Assembly: GCF_901000735.1 (NCBI RefSeq) | Contig: NC_081544.1 | Coordinates: 28,576,095 to 28,640,094, forward strand | Direction: 5' to 3' | DNA: 64,000 nt | From: Corylus avellana | Lineage: Eukaryota; Streptophyta; Magnoliopsida; Fagales; Betulaceae | Shown here: piece after piece, positions 9,022 through 21,000 of the stretch | Numbering within the stretch: position 1 is the stretch's first letter | How the letters are laid out: each line of letters starts with the position of its first letter | Program-made: the position numbers and the translations under genes | The notes under the pieces: model-generated | The model's input: the letters and a program-made list of their open reading frames with translations, nothing else | Told to the model about the DNA's origin: nothing | Databases searched by the model: none

Positions 9022-12000
9022 GTAACGTGGGAGCCGCTTTTGTGCTTCTTTGTGTTATTATTATTATTTTTGGAATAAGTGCCCTGTTTGGTTGCTGAGA
9101 AAGTGGAGGAAAATAGTTACTGAACGCCTTACGTAATCACACTTTTTGGTTGACAAGAAAGCTTTGGAGAAACAATTTGAATTTTTTAAAGGTTAATTAC
9201 CCGTTTTTTCTCCCTAAACTACCACTTGGCACACTCAAGCCTACAGACGGAATGACGTTAGTAGACACAATCAGTAAAGTTTTAGTTACTTTATATTATA
9301 TGAAATTACATAAAAATATAAATGAATTTGCGAATTAAACACAGAAAAATGTTTTCAGGATGTCAAGCAACGGAAAAATTAGTAGTTTTTTTCTTTCTAT
9401 AAAATGTTTTCTGTCCTCCTTAAACTATCCATTTGTTTGTGTGTATTTTAGACGTAAAATGAAAAGTAATACTCTCAAATAAAAATATGAAAATTTAAAA
9501 CAAAAAAAAAAAACTTAAAACTTAAAACTGGTTCGACGACCACTCTGGGAGTGGCCGGCCACGGCCAAGCCATGGGTCTTTTTTATTTAATTTAATTTTT
9601 TTTTCCTTTTTAATATATCTTGTTTTTTTCAATTATTTTTGGGTGACCCCTTAAACTTTTTTTTTAAAAAAAAACAAAAATTTATGTTTGGGTGTAACTC
9701 CTACTCTTTTCAACCTAACTAAAAATTACCTTTAATAAAAAAATTTAAAATTCTAAAAAGTAAAAAAAATATATACTTAGGCGGGCGGTCTAGCCACCCC
9801 AAGCCATCTAGAGCGGTTTTCGAGGGTAACTCAGCAACTCTCAAAGAGTGGCTTGGGGTGCCTCAGCCACTCCCATTAGTTTCGAAGATGACTAGGCCAC
9901 TCCAAAGGGGTTTTTGGGTGGCTCTATTACCCCCAAACGGATGGTTTTCAAACCATCCCAATTTTTTTTGTTTTCTTCTTTTTTTATGATACATATATTT
10001 TTGTTTTCATTTTTAATTTTATTTTTCACAATTTTATGTTATGTCCTTTAAACTATCAAAACATAATTTCAAAAAAAATTTTCTCGGTATTCAGAATTTT
10101 AAAAATAATAAAACATTTCAAAAAAAAAAAATAATAATAATAATAGTAATACAAAAGAAAGAAAAAAAAAAAGCTCACACCCAAACGAGCTCAAAATCTC
10201 CCCCTCTTTTATTTATTTATTTTTTAGAATTTTCCTTTTTTAATATATATTTTATTTTTCAGAGATTTCCCCCCTTTATTTATTTATTTTTTGAATTTCT
10301 CCTTTTATTTATTTATTTATTTTAACTCTAAGAGTGTTTAATTACATTTAGTTTCTAAACTCAGGGTATTTTTGTCATTTAATGTTCTTTTAACGATTTT
10401 GACTAACGGAGACGTTTTTTTGTTAATGAATGGTAGTTTAAGGCTCTTGAGTGTGACATGTGGTAGTTTGTGGGAATAATGTGTAAATGAGTGATAATTC
10501 AAGGGGAAAAGGTAATTAACCCTGTTTTTTATAAATTTGGAATTTTGTTAGTTAGAATTTGTGAAGAGTGAATTGTTCGGTTGGTCGGGGTTAATGTGAT
10601 TCTTTGATGTAGTTGGCCCGAGTTTTTCAACTTTTGTGAGAACAAATACTTTAGAGATTTGGGGTGGGGGGTGGGGGGGAGAGACTTAAAAAATTAGCCT
10701 TATTTGTGCCGAAGATAAAACTTAATGTTCAGATTTTTTGCTTCAATGCTTTTGGTTTTCTTACCATTCAAAGGAGGGTACAAATTTTATGACAAAAAAA
10801 AAAAAAAAAATCAAATTAGGATATAGAGTTTGAATTTCATAATTTGTTTATGAGAAAAATCCGTATTTGGATGGTGTCATATCATGTATGACTGTCCTAA
10901 GAGAGGTCATATGTGGGAAATTTGAGACAGCTTTCTTCGCTTTATATGAAAAAATTCATGAATCTTTTGATGACTATTTGCATGCCTATAGAGAAAGAAG
11001 CCATATATTGCGGCCATTTGAAACCCAAAAAGAAAGGAAAAGGATGAAGAGAAAACTTACAAGCAATTAATTTCCCCATTTTCTTAGCAAACATGTCGAG
11101 GGTAAGATATTCCTTTTTTTTTTTTTTTATTATTGGACATCCATAATTTTTTTTTTTTTTTTCTACATTTTTTTGTGGTTATTTAGATAAATGCATTTAT
11201 CCATTGCTTTATTGGGGTCCGAAGAATCACATCATTGTATGATTTGGAAGTGGCAATCTGTGAGAATGAGGGTGTAGAGCAGTTTGAAGAGCTGGAATTG
11301 GGACCATTGTTACGACATCCACTTGTCTTGCACTATTTCTCAGTGAAATCAGATGTAACAGAAGTCTGTAAAATAACCAGTGAAGAGATAATTTCTTTCT
11401 TGTGGAAGTTCAAATGTAGGAGTAAGAAAAAAGAAATTAGGGTTGAAGAGTTTTTGGATTTCATTGCTAAGAAGCGATCAGTTGCAGGCAAGGAAAAGCT
11501 TGGCATTCGAGTTCATAGCTTGGGGTATGTGATATTCTCTCCCTACTTTTTAACAAAAAGGTGTTGTATGTGTAACCAAAAATAATTTCTAGGAACCCGA
11601 GTTACTATGTTCATTCATTAACATAAAAGCTTTCACAAAGTAATCCTCTTTTAATTACAGAGAAATGCACTTTCTATATTAAGTGAGATTTATATGGTAC
11701 TTGGAGTTTACATAACAAGAGTTTACAATTTTTTATGTTATAGACCATGGATGTTAACTAATATGCTCATTTTGCCTTTGCTTGTGCAACTAGTTCTTTT
11801 CTCTTATCGAGAATATTGTTTTGTGCACAGCTTCACTCTTCCACATATTGCTGTATGGCCATTTTTTATGAAATTCAATTTAATAAAGTCGTGCATTTAG
11901 TGTCTCTTGGATTAGGGTTCCATAACATTTTTTTTTTCAAGATTGTCAATTATCGTTTATTATCAGTGCAATCTAGTTCTTCAAGCTTTATAAAAATGTC

Positions 12001-15000
12001 AAATATACATACTACTTGAATGAAGGTTTTCGTGTTCTGCAGTTATGATATAATTTTTTTTTTGGAACCTATGATAAGCTTAAATTATTTCCTTACTTTG
12101 AGGAACATTTTGGACAATACTTTCAACCATTTTCATTTTTTTATTGTCGTGAATTCCTTTTTTCTAATAAACTCCCTTTTATAGACAATCCCAAATACTA
12201 ACTCAGTTTTATTGCTATTTTTTTCAGAATAATAATGAATAGTGGTACATTAGTGCTGTCAAAGGCCTGTCTGAACCTTAAGGCTAGGAACCTTTTTCTA
12301 AGGTGTTCACCATGAGTGCGCTTTTTTTCTTTTCTTTTTTTTTTTTAATTTTTATTAAACACAATTTATTAAAAAGCGCAAAAGGCACAACCAAAGTATA
12401 CATGAAATATACAAGAAAAGTATCTGGCTAGCAGAAGAAAAAGGATCAAGAGAAATATGAAAGCTATAAATATTTAAGTCAACGACAGCTGTCTAGTGAT
12501 AGAGAGTCTTAAAAGAAAAAATCCTTTAGATTTGCCACCATATGTTTATTGTCTTCAAAGCTCTGATCATTTCTTTCCTCCAAAGACACTACATAAGGCA
12601 AGGGGGAACCATCTCCCATATAATGTCATCCCGACTCCTACCAAAAAACCCTTTGCATAACCCACACCAACCCTACAAGGCTGAAGATGAAATTCCATTC
12701 AACATTAGCCATCTCACAATGTAGTAAAAGGTGGTCTATTGACTCCACATTCTTTTTACATAAGCAACACCAATCAAGCAAGATGACATGCTGTTTTCTA
12801 AGATTATTCATGATTAAAATCTTCTCTAAGGCAGCCAACCAAGCAAAGAAAGCCACTCTCAAGGGAGCCTTATTCTGCCAAATACTCCTCCAAGGGAAAA
12901 TGGTGTATTCAGCACATCTAGGGCTTTTTTAATTTTTTCTTTTTCAGCGTTCTCTTGTTTACTTCCTATGTACTAGGGTTGTCCCCCTTTGCACTTTTGA
13001 TTTGCAATATATATATATATATATATAAAGTATTCAGCATATGTCATTTCTTCACTGGCTCTTACATGTGCAAATTGACATAAGATATGCTTAATTGCTA
13101 AACTTTATGATCACAGGATGCATATTTCTGTTATCCGAAAAGGGATGTTTTTAGAGAATATCACATTGAAGAAATCTGTAGAAGCATTGAAATCAGAAGC
13201 TGATAAGAAAGACATGGAACACCCTCTTTTTTCGTCGCTGAAGAAGCAGTTGGATGATGATTGTACTTCTGAAGATGAAAGAATTGATAATGCTACCAGC
13301 CACCATTTTAACTTGCCATCACAAAATGTTAGAAGTTCTGACCAAGTTAGTAGCTGTCCTTGCCCATCTGAAATTGAAGATATGATACAGCTTGGGTTGA
13401 AAGGTGAAATGTGTGGGCACCCTTCTCCTTCTAGTGGCAGCTCAAGGGATAGATCACGTAAAAGGAAAGGAAAATCTGAAAATCTAGGCTGCACCACGTC
13501 TGCAGCCTCCAAATCATGTGAGAGACGCAACAAAGAACTAGATGTTCAGCCAGTAGATAATTCCAGCAAGACTAAGAAGGCTAACAAAATGATTGGAGTT
13601 GATCTTGCAATTGATAATAACACTATGAGAATGTTCATTACAACCTGGAAGAAGGCATGTTGTGAGCAAACTGTGTCTGAGGTATTTTCATTCTCGTGCT
13701 ACAGATTATACTTCATATCTGTCCACTGCTTCATATTGCTTATCTGATGTTGAATTTTAATTTTACTTTGTAAGATTTACATGTACATTGGCTTCTTTAC
13801 AATGATTTCACTACAATTCTGAAGGTTCAAGCCTTTTCAGAATCATATTACATAGTCTTCAAAAAATTTACCATAGGGTGTCTCTCATGTGATTTGGTTG
13901 GAATTAAATAATTTTCATTAATAATTTCATAGCTAAGTCGTACTGCAATAGCCTGGTCCTTTGGGAGTGGGTTATTCATATATGAAGTATATATTTGACT
14001 GAAAATTAAAGGATTTGACGTTCACATCCTATTAGGACTGAAAATTTTGCTATGGCACATAATATCAACAAAGGTTTTGGCCATCCCTTTAGATCCTGTG
14101 GGTATTGAAGATGATACTATGGCAAGTTCTTGTTTGTTTGGGGGCACATGTGCCTCCCACCTCCATCCTCTCTTCCTAACACCAAAAAAAGGAAAAAATA
14201 ATTCAGATTAAGTGTTTGTTCATATCCTATGAGGTGAGAGAGAGAGAGAGAGAGAGAGAGAGGTACAACCGAAGTATATAGGGATTATACATGATATACA
14301 CCAGTAGGGAGAAGAAAAAGAACACAAATCTAGAAACTTTGGAAAATTATAAAATACAGGACTACTGTGAGTAGCCATCCAAACATAAAGGGATTTGAAC
14401 ATAAAAGCTTTTAACTCTATCAACTCTATCACCCAACTCTCACAATCTTCAAAATTTTGCCCATTTTGTTCCCGCCAAATACACCACATTAAGCATGGAA
14501 CCATTCTCTATGCTTCTATATTACAATGGCTTCCAAATTGACTTTTGCAACTAGCTAACAGCTCCACTACCTGTTAGGACATGACCCACTCTATCCCAAA
14601 AAGACATAAGAGCAAAACCCTCCAATCTCTAGCCACCTCACAATGGAGTAGAGATGGTAATCAATGAATTTCCGCTCTTCTTGGACATACGACACCAGTC
14701 AATCACAAAGACATGCCTTTTCCTTAGGTTATCCAAAGTTAATATCTTCTCTAGCACATCCGTCCAAACAAAGAACACCACTCTCGGAGTGTTACTGATT
14801 TGAGAAAAGGGTCTCTATGCATTTTCTCTCTTTTCTCTCATCCACCTCCGCCTGAGCGTAGGCATGTGGGTGGCGTGTGAGTGCTGTTTTGGTGTTAGTT
14901 TTTAGTTGTTTGGTCAGTGTCATGGCTGGTTCGAGAAGGTGGTCTATGGAGTCCAAAGATTTTGAGTTGTTGATTAAGGGAGGGGCTTCAGGGGTGAGGA

Positions 15001-18000
15001 TTTTTGAAAGAAGCAACAGGAAATAAAAATCTATTTTCTTGAAGAAGGATGAGCTAGTGTGGCTGGTACGCATAGTGGAGGATATGGTGGCAGTGGAAAC
15101 CTCTGAAGTCTTTTGGGATCAATCCAGAGCAAGGTATCCACGGATAATTGCGCAGAAATGTTCCAATAGACATGGGGGCTTCTTGACGATAGAAGAATTT
15201 GATGGAAGGCAACGTTGCAGTTCGATTATTATTCCAGAGGGTCGCTATGATGAAGGATGGGAACGCTTTATCTTGGAGGTGTGTTTCGCAAAGTCAGCTT
15301 TGTGTGAGGTCAGAGAGGCCAAGGAGGGAAAGAAGGAAAAAGAGGGGGTGGGAAGGAGGAGCTATGTGGAGGCTTTGGGGTTGACGGTGCAACCGGTAGA
15401 GGATTGTTTCAATACTTATACTGAGCTGATTGCCAGAGTTCCAAGATGGCTGAAGGAGGTCTCTGCAGAGAAGGAAAAGCAAGCCTATAATTTTGTCATG
15501 CATATGGGGGGTTCTCAAAAGATCAAGGACCCGGTGAGGACTTTGGGCGGTCGCATGGAGGGTCCAACGAAGATCCTTTCTTTGGTTGAGATGGGAATGA
15601 GCAACTCAAAGGAAGGGGATTATTCGGGGGATGTTAACAGAGCTCCGGCGAGTAGCTTCCAACCTCCGGTGAGCAGTTTGCATTCTATGGTGAAGCTGCC
15701 AGCATCGATAACTGGTGCTAAGCTCTTGAAGGGACATGAGGGAGATGGCTGTCATGTGGAGTAGTCCCTATTTCGTGTAAAAGACGAGCAAATTAATGCT
15801 AGGGAGTTGTTGAGAAGGCTAAAAGGAGAGGTTGACGTGGGTTTGGTTAGGCTAGACACAGTGATCAGTAATCTGGAGATCTGTACAACAAAGCATGGTG
15901 TGGCTCGTGATTGTAGATGATCGGTCAGAAGGGATATAATCAAGGGTGGCGTGGCCTAGTTCAACAAGGCTTAGGTTGGGCGGCCCAAGTTGGATCATGG
16001 TAAGCCTGTTCAACCAATTAAGACTTATTTTAGGAAGAAGAAGGCTCGGCCCATTTTGATCCAGGCCTTGCTAGTAAGGTCTTGGTTATGCAAGATGCTT
16101 CTGTTGTGGAGTGTGTGGCAAGGCCCTTGGAGAAAGGGGAGGGCTCGCGTTCAAGGCTGAAGCCTGCAGGAGCGACGGCTCTTTCGGCGGGCGGCCCATA
16201 TGCTCCAGTGTGCGTCGATGTTAACTCTGAGCTTGCCGATTCTAGGTCGCTGATCTCCGACAGGTTTCGTCCTCCCCTATTGACCGTTTCTGTGCCTCCG
16301 GCAGAGGCGCCGATGAAGGTTGCATCGACTGGAATAGGGCCGGTCGATTATGAGATTTCCGGTTCTGGGTCGCTGATCTTCGACAGGGGTACCCATGCTC
16401 GGCTTCCCCTTTCAATCGCTTCTGTCTTCGGTAGAGGTGCCGACGAAGGGCGCGTTGCCAGGAGAAGGGCCAGAGGAGAAGTCTTTGGTGAGGGCTGGTG
16501 TTCTGGGTGACGCTTCGCCAGTGGGTTCCACTACTTAGATTATCTCGACGATGGGAGTACGCGTTTTTGTCTCGGGTCCTCAGGTAAAGGCGCAGGTTTT
16601 CCCCCCCGCTCCTGACGTCTCTTATGATCCGGCGATTGGTTAGTGCTCTCCGAAGGGTGGTTCGAGTCTTTCTGCTCTGGGTATTCTAGGCAAGGAGCCT
16701 GGCAAGCGGGCGACACCGGTACCCTTAGGGTCTGCTGCCGGTGTTTGTGCGGAGTCTGTGAGGGTAGAAATNNNNNNNNNNNNNNNNNNNNNNNNNNNNN
16801 NNNNNNNNNNNNNNNNNNNNNNNNNNNNNNNNNNNNNNNNNNNNNNNNNNNNNNNNNNNNNNNNNNNNNNNATATCGAGCATGAGAAATTACAGGAGAAA
16901 TGCCCCATACATCACTATGCACAACATCAAAGCATTTTGTAGCACGACTACCATGAGAAGAAAACGAAAGAGTTTTACTCTTACCAAGTTTGCATACAGA
17001 ACAATCAAATGACAAATTTTGAGAAACGCGTTCTTTATTGCCTAACAAACCAGAATTTAACATATGAGACAGAATAACAGAATTTGAATGACCCAAACGT
17101 TTGTGCCATACTTCGTTCGGAGTATTAACTGTCCTACAAGCCAAAGATAAACAACTAGGAATTGAAAAGTGCAGTGGAAATAGTCTGCCAACTTTAGGCC
17201 CCTTCGCGAGTATCTTCCCCGACACCTGATCCTGCACAAGACAACCATCACGAGAGAAATGGACATCATAGTTTTTTTTCAACTAACTGGCCAACTGAAA
17301 TAAGACTATTAGAAAGGCCAGGAGAGACATAAACATCTCTGAATGAAGGATTAATATCTCCTACTTCATTAATAGCTAAATGACTTCCATTAGCTACTTG
17401 AATATGAGATGAACCATGATATGGACGAACATTGCAAAGAGTATCAGACGATCTGGTCATATGATTGGATGCTGCAAAATCAATAAGCCAAGACTTAGAT
17501 AAAATAGTACCATTACCTTGGAGCCCTAAGGCAGAAAAGGCTGACATAATCATCTGCTGGACCATTTCAGGAGTAAGAACAGCTGATCCGGCCGCAGAAG
17601 AAGAGGCTGAGGACATCACTGGAGCAGCAGAGGTGTTTATTGTAGCCTGATAAGCAGTAGCTTGACGATTCTGAGGCCGAGTGGGACATTCTTTGATAAA
17701 GTGGCCCGGTTTTTTACAGTAATTGCAAGATTTCTTTGCACAATTGGCGGCAATATGACCATACTCCTTACAGCTAAAACACTGGACCTTGCGCATATCC
17801 TTACCTTTCCCTTTCCCATAGGCTGCGTAGGCTACTGGATTTGGATTGGAATCGTGCTGAAACGTAGCCTGTGTGAGAAGACGCTGCTCCTCACGAAGTA
17901 ATTCTCCAAAACAAACATCCAAAGATGGCGAAGGGTCCCGATTCATTAAATTTGAGCGAGTAACCTCAAATTCAGGGCGTAATTTCATCAGGAATTGATC

Positions 18001-21000
18001 TCTCTTGCTCTGCTCATGAACAGCCTGAACAGCAGAGAGAGATGCAGTAGGTACCTTCGCATAAATCATATCAGAAAATTCTCCCCACAAATCCTGAAAA
18101 CCAGAAAAATACTCTGGAATTGAGAGATTGCCTTGAGTGTAATTAGCAATCTCATATTCCAGCTGAAAACGGCGTGCGGTATTGTCCTGATGATAAACCT
18201 TCAGCAAATACTCCCACATAGTCTTCGCAGTCTTATAGGGCCTCAAATTGAGCACAATAAGAGGATCAACAGACCCTAAGATCCAAGACATCACACGTGC
18301 ATCCTTGACCTTCCACTTAGCTAAATCCTTAGCTTCTGTAGGAGCTGGATCACTACCGTCAATATGGCCCCACAATTCTTTTCCCGTAACAAATAATTGA
18401 AATTGGAATTCCCAAGCAGAATAATTTTTTCCAGTAAAACGGACCCCAAAAGTCTCGCTAGAAGACATAATGAAATAAAAAAAAATTAGAAATTAGACAA
18501 CCTGAAAAAGAAGTAACAGGCCCACCAGATCTGTTGGACAGCAAGCCCAAGTCCTCTCAAGTCAAACAGCACCAACCAGCAGCCCACCAGAATAGCAACA
18601 CAGCCCAAGCCCAGCAAGCCCAAGTCCAAGCAAGCCAAACAGCAATCCTAATTTGCTGATTGCTGACCACACCAAACAGCAAGCCCAAACAGCAAGCCCA
18701 AACAGCCAGCCCAAACAGCCAGCCCAAATCCAAACAGCAACCCACTCAGCAATCCCTAAACCACGCTCACAGCACCAACCAGAAACACGTCAACAGCCCC
18801 AAAACCTCCAGAAGAGCGCCCAAACAGCACCCAAATCAGTCAGCAACCCAAACAGAAATTGCCGACAACACCAAAATAGCCGACAGAAATCGCCGACAGC
18901 CCCAAAACCTCCAGAATAGCGCCCAAACAGCACCCAAATCAGTCAGCAACCCAAACAGAAATTGCCGACAACACCAAAATAGCCGACAGAAATCGCCGAC
19001 AGCCCCAAATCCCCAGGAACACCACGCCGACAGCACCACGCCGACCTTCCAGAAATCGCCGGAAACACCACAGACTTCACAGACCTCCAAAGAGTCTGCC
19101 GACAGCCACTAATCACCACAAAAGGAGTAGTTTCCGGTAAGAAATTCCTACCCTCAATAGAAACTGCCGCTACCCTCGACAGAAACTTCCGAAAAACAAT
19201 TTAGAACCCTAATTTAGATGATTTTGGCTCTGATACCATGTCAATTGTACTAAATACCTCTCAATGTGAGGGTTGCTAGTATTATATAGAAATTATCTAG
19301 GTAATTACAGGCTGTATCTCAGTGATTACAGCAATCTAGGGAAACAAATAAGGTAACTAAAATCTACCTATTAATTACAATATACTATAGCTATAATACA
19401 AGAACCTGCCATAACTAGAAAGACTAATTATGGCTAAATATGTGGACCATTATCGATTGGCCGGTGCATTTAGTGTCTCTTGGATTAGGGTTCCATAACA
19501 TTTTTTTTTTCAAGATTGTCAATTATCGTTTATTATCAGTGCAATCTAGTTCTTCAAGCTTTATAAAAATGTCAAATATACATACTACTTGAATGAAGGT
19601 TTTCGTGTTCTGCAGTTATGATATAATTTTTTTTTTGGAACCTATGATAAGCTTAAATTATTTCCTTACTTTGAGGAACATTTTGGACAATACTTTCAAC
19701 CATTTTCATTTTTTTATTGTCGTGAATTCCTTTTTTCTAATAAACTCCCTTTTATAGACAATCCCAAATACTAACTCAGTTTTATTGCTATTTTTTTCAG
19801 AATAATAATGAATAGTGGTACATTAGTGCTGTCAAAGGCCTGTCTGAACCTTAAGGCTAGGAACCTTTTTCTAAGGTGTTCACCATGAGTGCGCTTTTTT
19901 TCTTTTCTTTTTTTTTTTTAATTTTTATTAAACACAATTTATTAAAAAGCGCAAAAGGCACAACCAAAGTATACATGAAATATACAAGAAAAGTATCTGG
20001 CTAGCAGAAGAAAAAGGATCAAGAGAAATATGAAAGCTATAAATATTTAAGTCAACGACAGCTGTCTAGTGATAGAGAGTCTTAAAAGAAAAAATCCTTT
20101 AGATTTGCCACCATATGTTTATTGTCTTCAAAGCTCTGATCATTTCTTTCCTCCAAAGACACTACATAAGGCAAGGGGGAACCATCTCCCATATAATGTC
20201 ATCCCGACTCCTACCAAAAAACCCTTTGCATAACCCACACCAACCCTACAAGGCTGAAGATGAAATTCCATTCAACATTAGCCATCTCACAATGTAGTAA
20301 AAGGTGGTCTATTGACTCCACATTCTTTTTACATAAGCAACACCAATCAAGCAAGATGACATGCTGTTTTCTAAGATTATTCATGATTAAAATCTTCTCT
20401 AAGGCAGCCAACCAAGCAAAGAAAGCCACTCTCAAGGGAGCCTTATTCTGCCAAATACTCCTCCAAGGGAAAATGGTGTATTCAGCACATCTAGGGCTTT
20501 TTTAATTTTTTCTTTTTCAGCGTTCTCTTGTTTACTTCCTATGTACTAGGGTTGTCCCCCTTTGCACTTTTGATTTGCAATATATATATATATATATATA
20601 AAGTATTCAGCATATGTCATTTCTTCACTGGCTCTTACATGTGCAAATTGACATAAGATATGCTTAATTGCTAAACTTTATGATCACAGGATGCATATTT
20701 CTGTTATCCGAAAAGGGATGTTTTTAGAGAATATCACATTGAAGAAATCTGTAGAAGCATTGAAATCAGAAGCTGATAAGAAAGACATGGAACACCCTCT
20801 TTTTTCGTCGCTGAAGAAGCAGTTGGATGATGATTGTACTTCTGAAGATGAAAGAATTGATAATGCTACCAGCCACCATTTTAACTTGCCATCACAAAAT
20901 GTTAGAAGTTCTGACCAAGTTAGTAGCTGTCCTTGCCCATCTGAAATTGAAGATATGATACAGCTTGGGTTGAAAGGTGAAATGTGTGGGCACCCTTCTC

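Larger units (their letters stand above)
9022..11186 (+). other. NOV-B intron 1
   Basis: gt at 9022, ag at 11185-11186. The first 160 bp and the part from about 10540 onward align with NOV-C intron 1; a Mutator-like insertion between them is absent from NOV-C. Poly(T) tracts lie near 11115-11170. Confidence 0.75.
11525..13116 (+). other. NOV-B intron 2
   Basis: Holds an antisense LINE remnant (12321-12915) and a short sense LINE 3' tail (12925-13027). From 11891 onward it belongs to the 4.88-kb duplicated segment. No other gene seen. Confidence 0.75.
11891..16771. repeat. Near-identical 4.88-kb duplicated segment, copy 1
   Basis: Matches 19464-24344 at a constant offset of 7573 bp. It includes the end of intron 2, exon 3, the start of intron 3 and the 5' part of LINE B. 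I noticed only three substitutions (15736, 15737, 15785). The copy stops exactly at the 100-N gap. Best read as allelic sequence placed in tandem. Confidence 0.95.
16872..19450 (-). mobile_element. Ty1/copia retrotransposon, 5' half, minus strand
   Basis: Read on the minus strand: 5' LTR (19450-19239), primer-binding site complementary to initiator tRNA-Met (TGGTATCAGAGCCA in element sense, 19238-19225), a long repetitive leader, gag-protease frame (18468-17266), then the integrase start, cut by the N gap. Reverse transcriptase, RNase H and 3' LTR are not present. Gag before integrase is the copia order. Confidence 0.92.

Noticed and set aside
10041..10325. 94-residue hydrophobic protein
   Set aside because: A product of A/T-rich low-complexity DNA inside a Mutator-like element.
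12321..13027. Twin-primed (internally inverted) LINE insertion
   Set aside because: The antisense piece has its own poly(A) end and the sense tail has its own flanking repeat, so two separate insertions fit better.
18540..19110. CRISPR-like or protein-coding repeats (Gln/Ser/Pro-rich open frames)
   Set aside because: The units are degenerate, adjoin without spacers and lie between a copia primer-binding site and gag: a retrotransposon leader.
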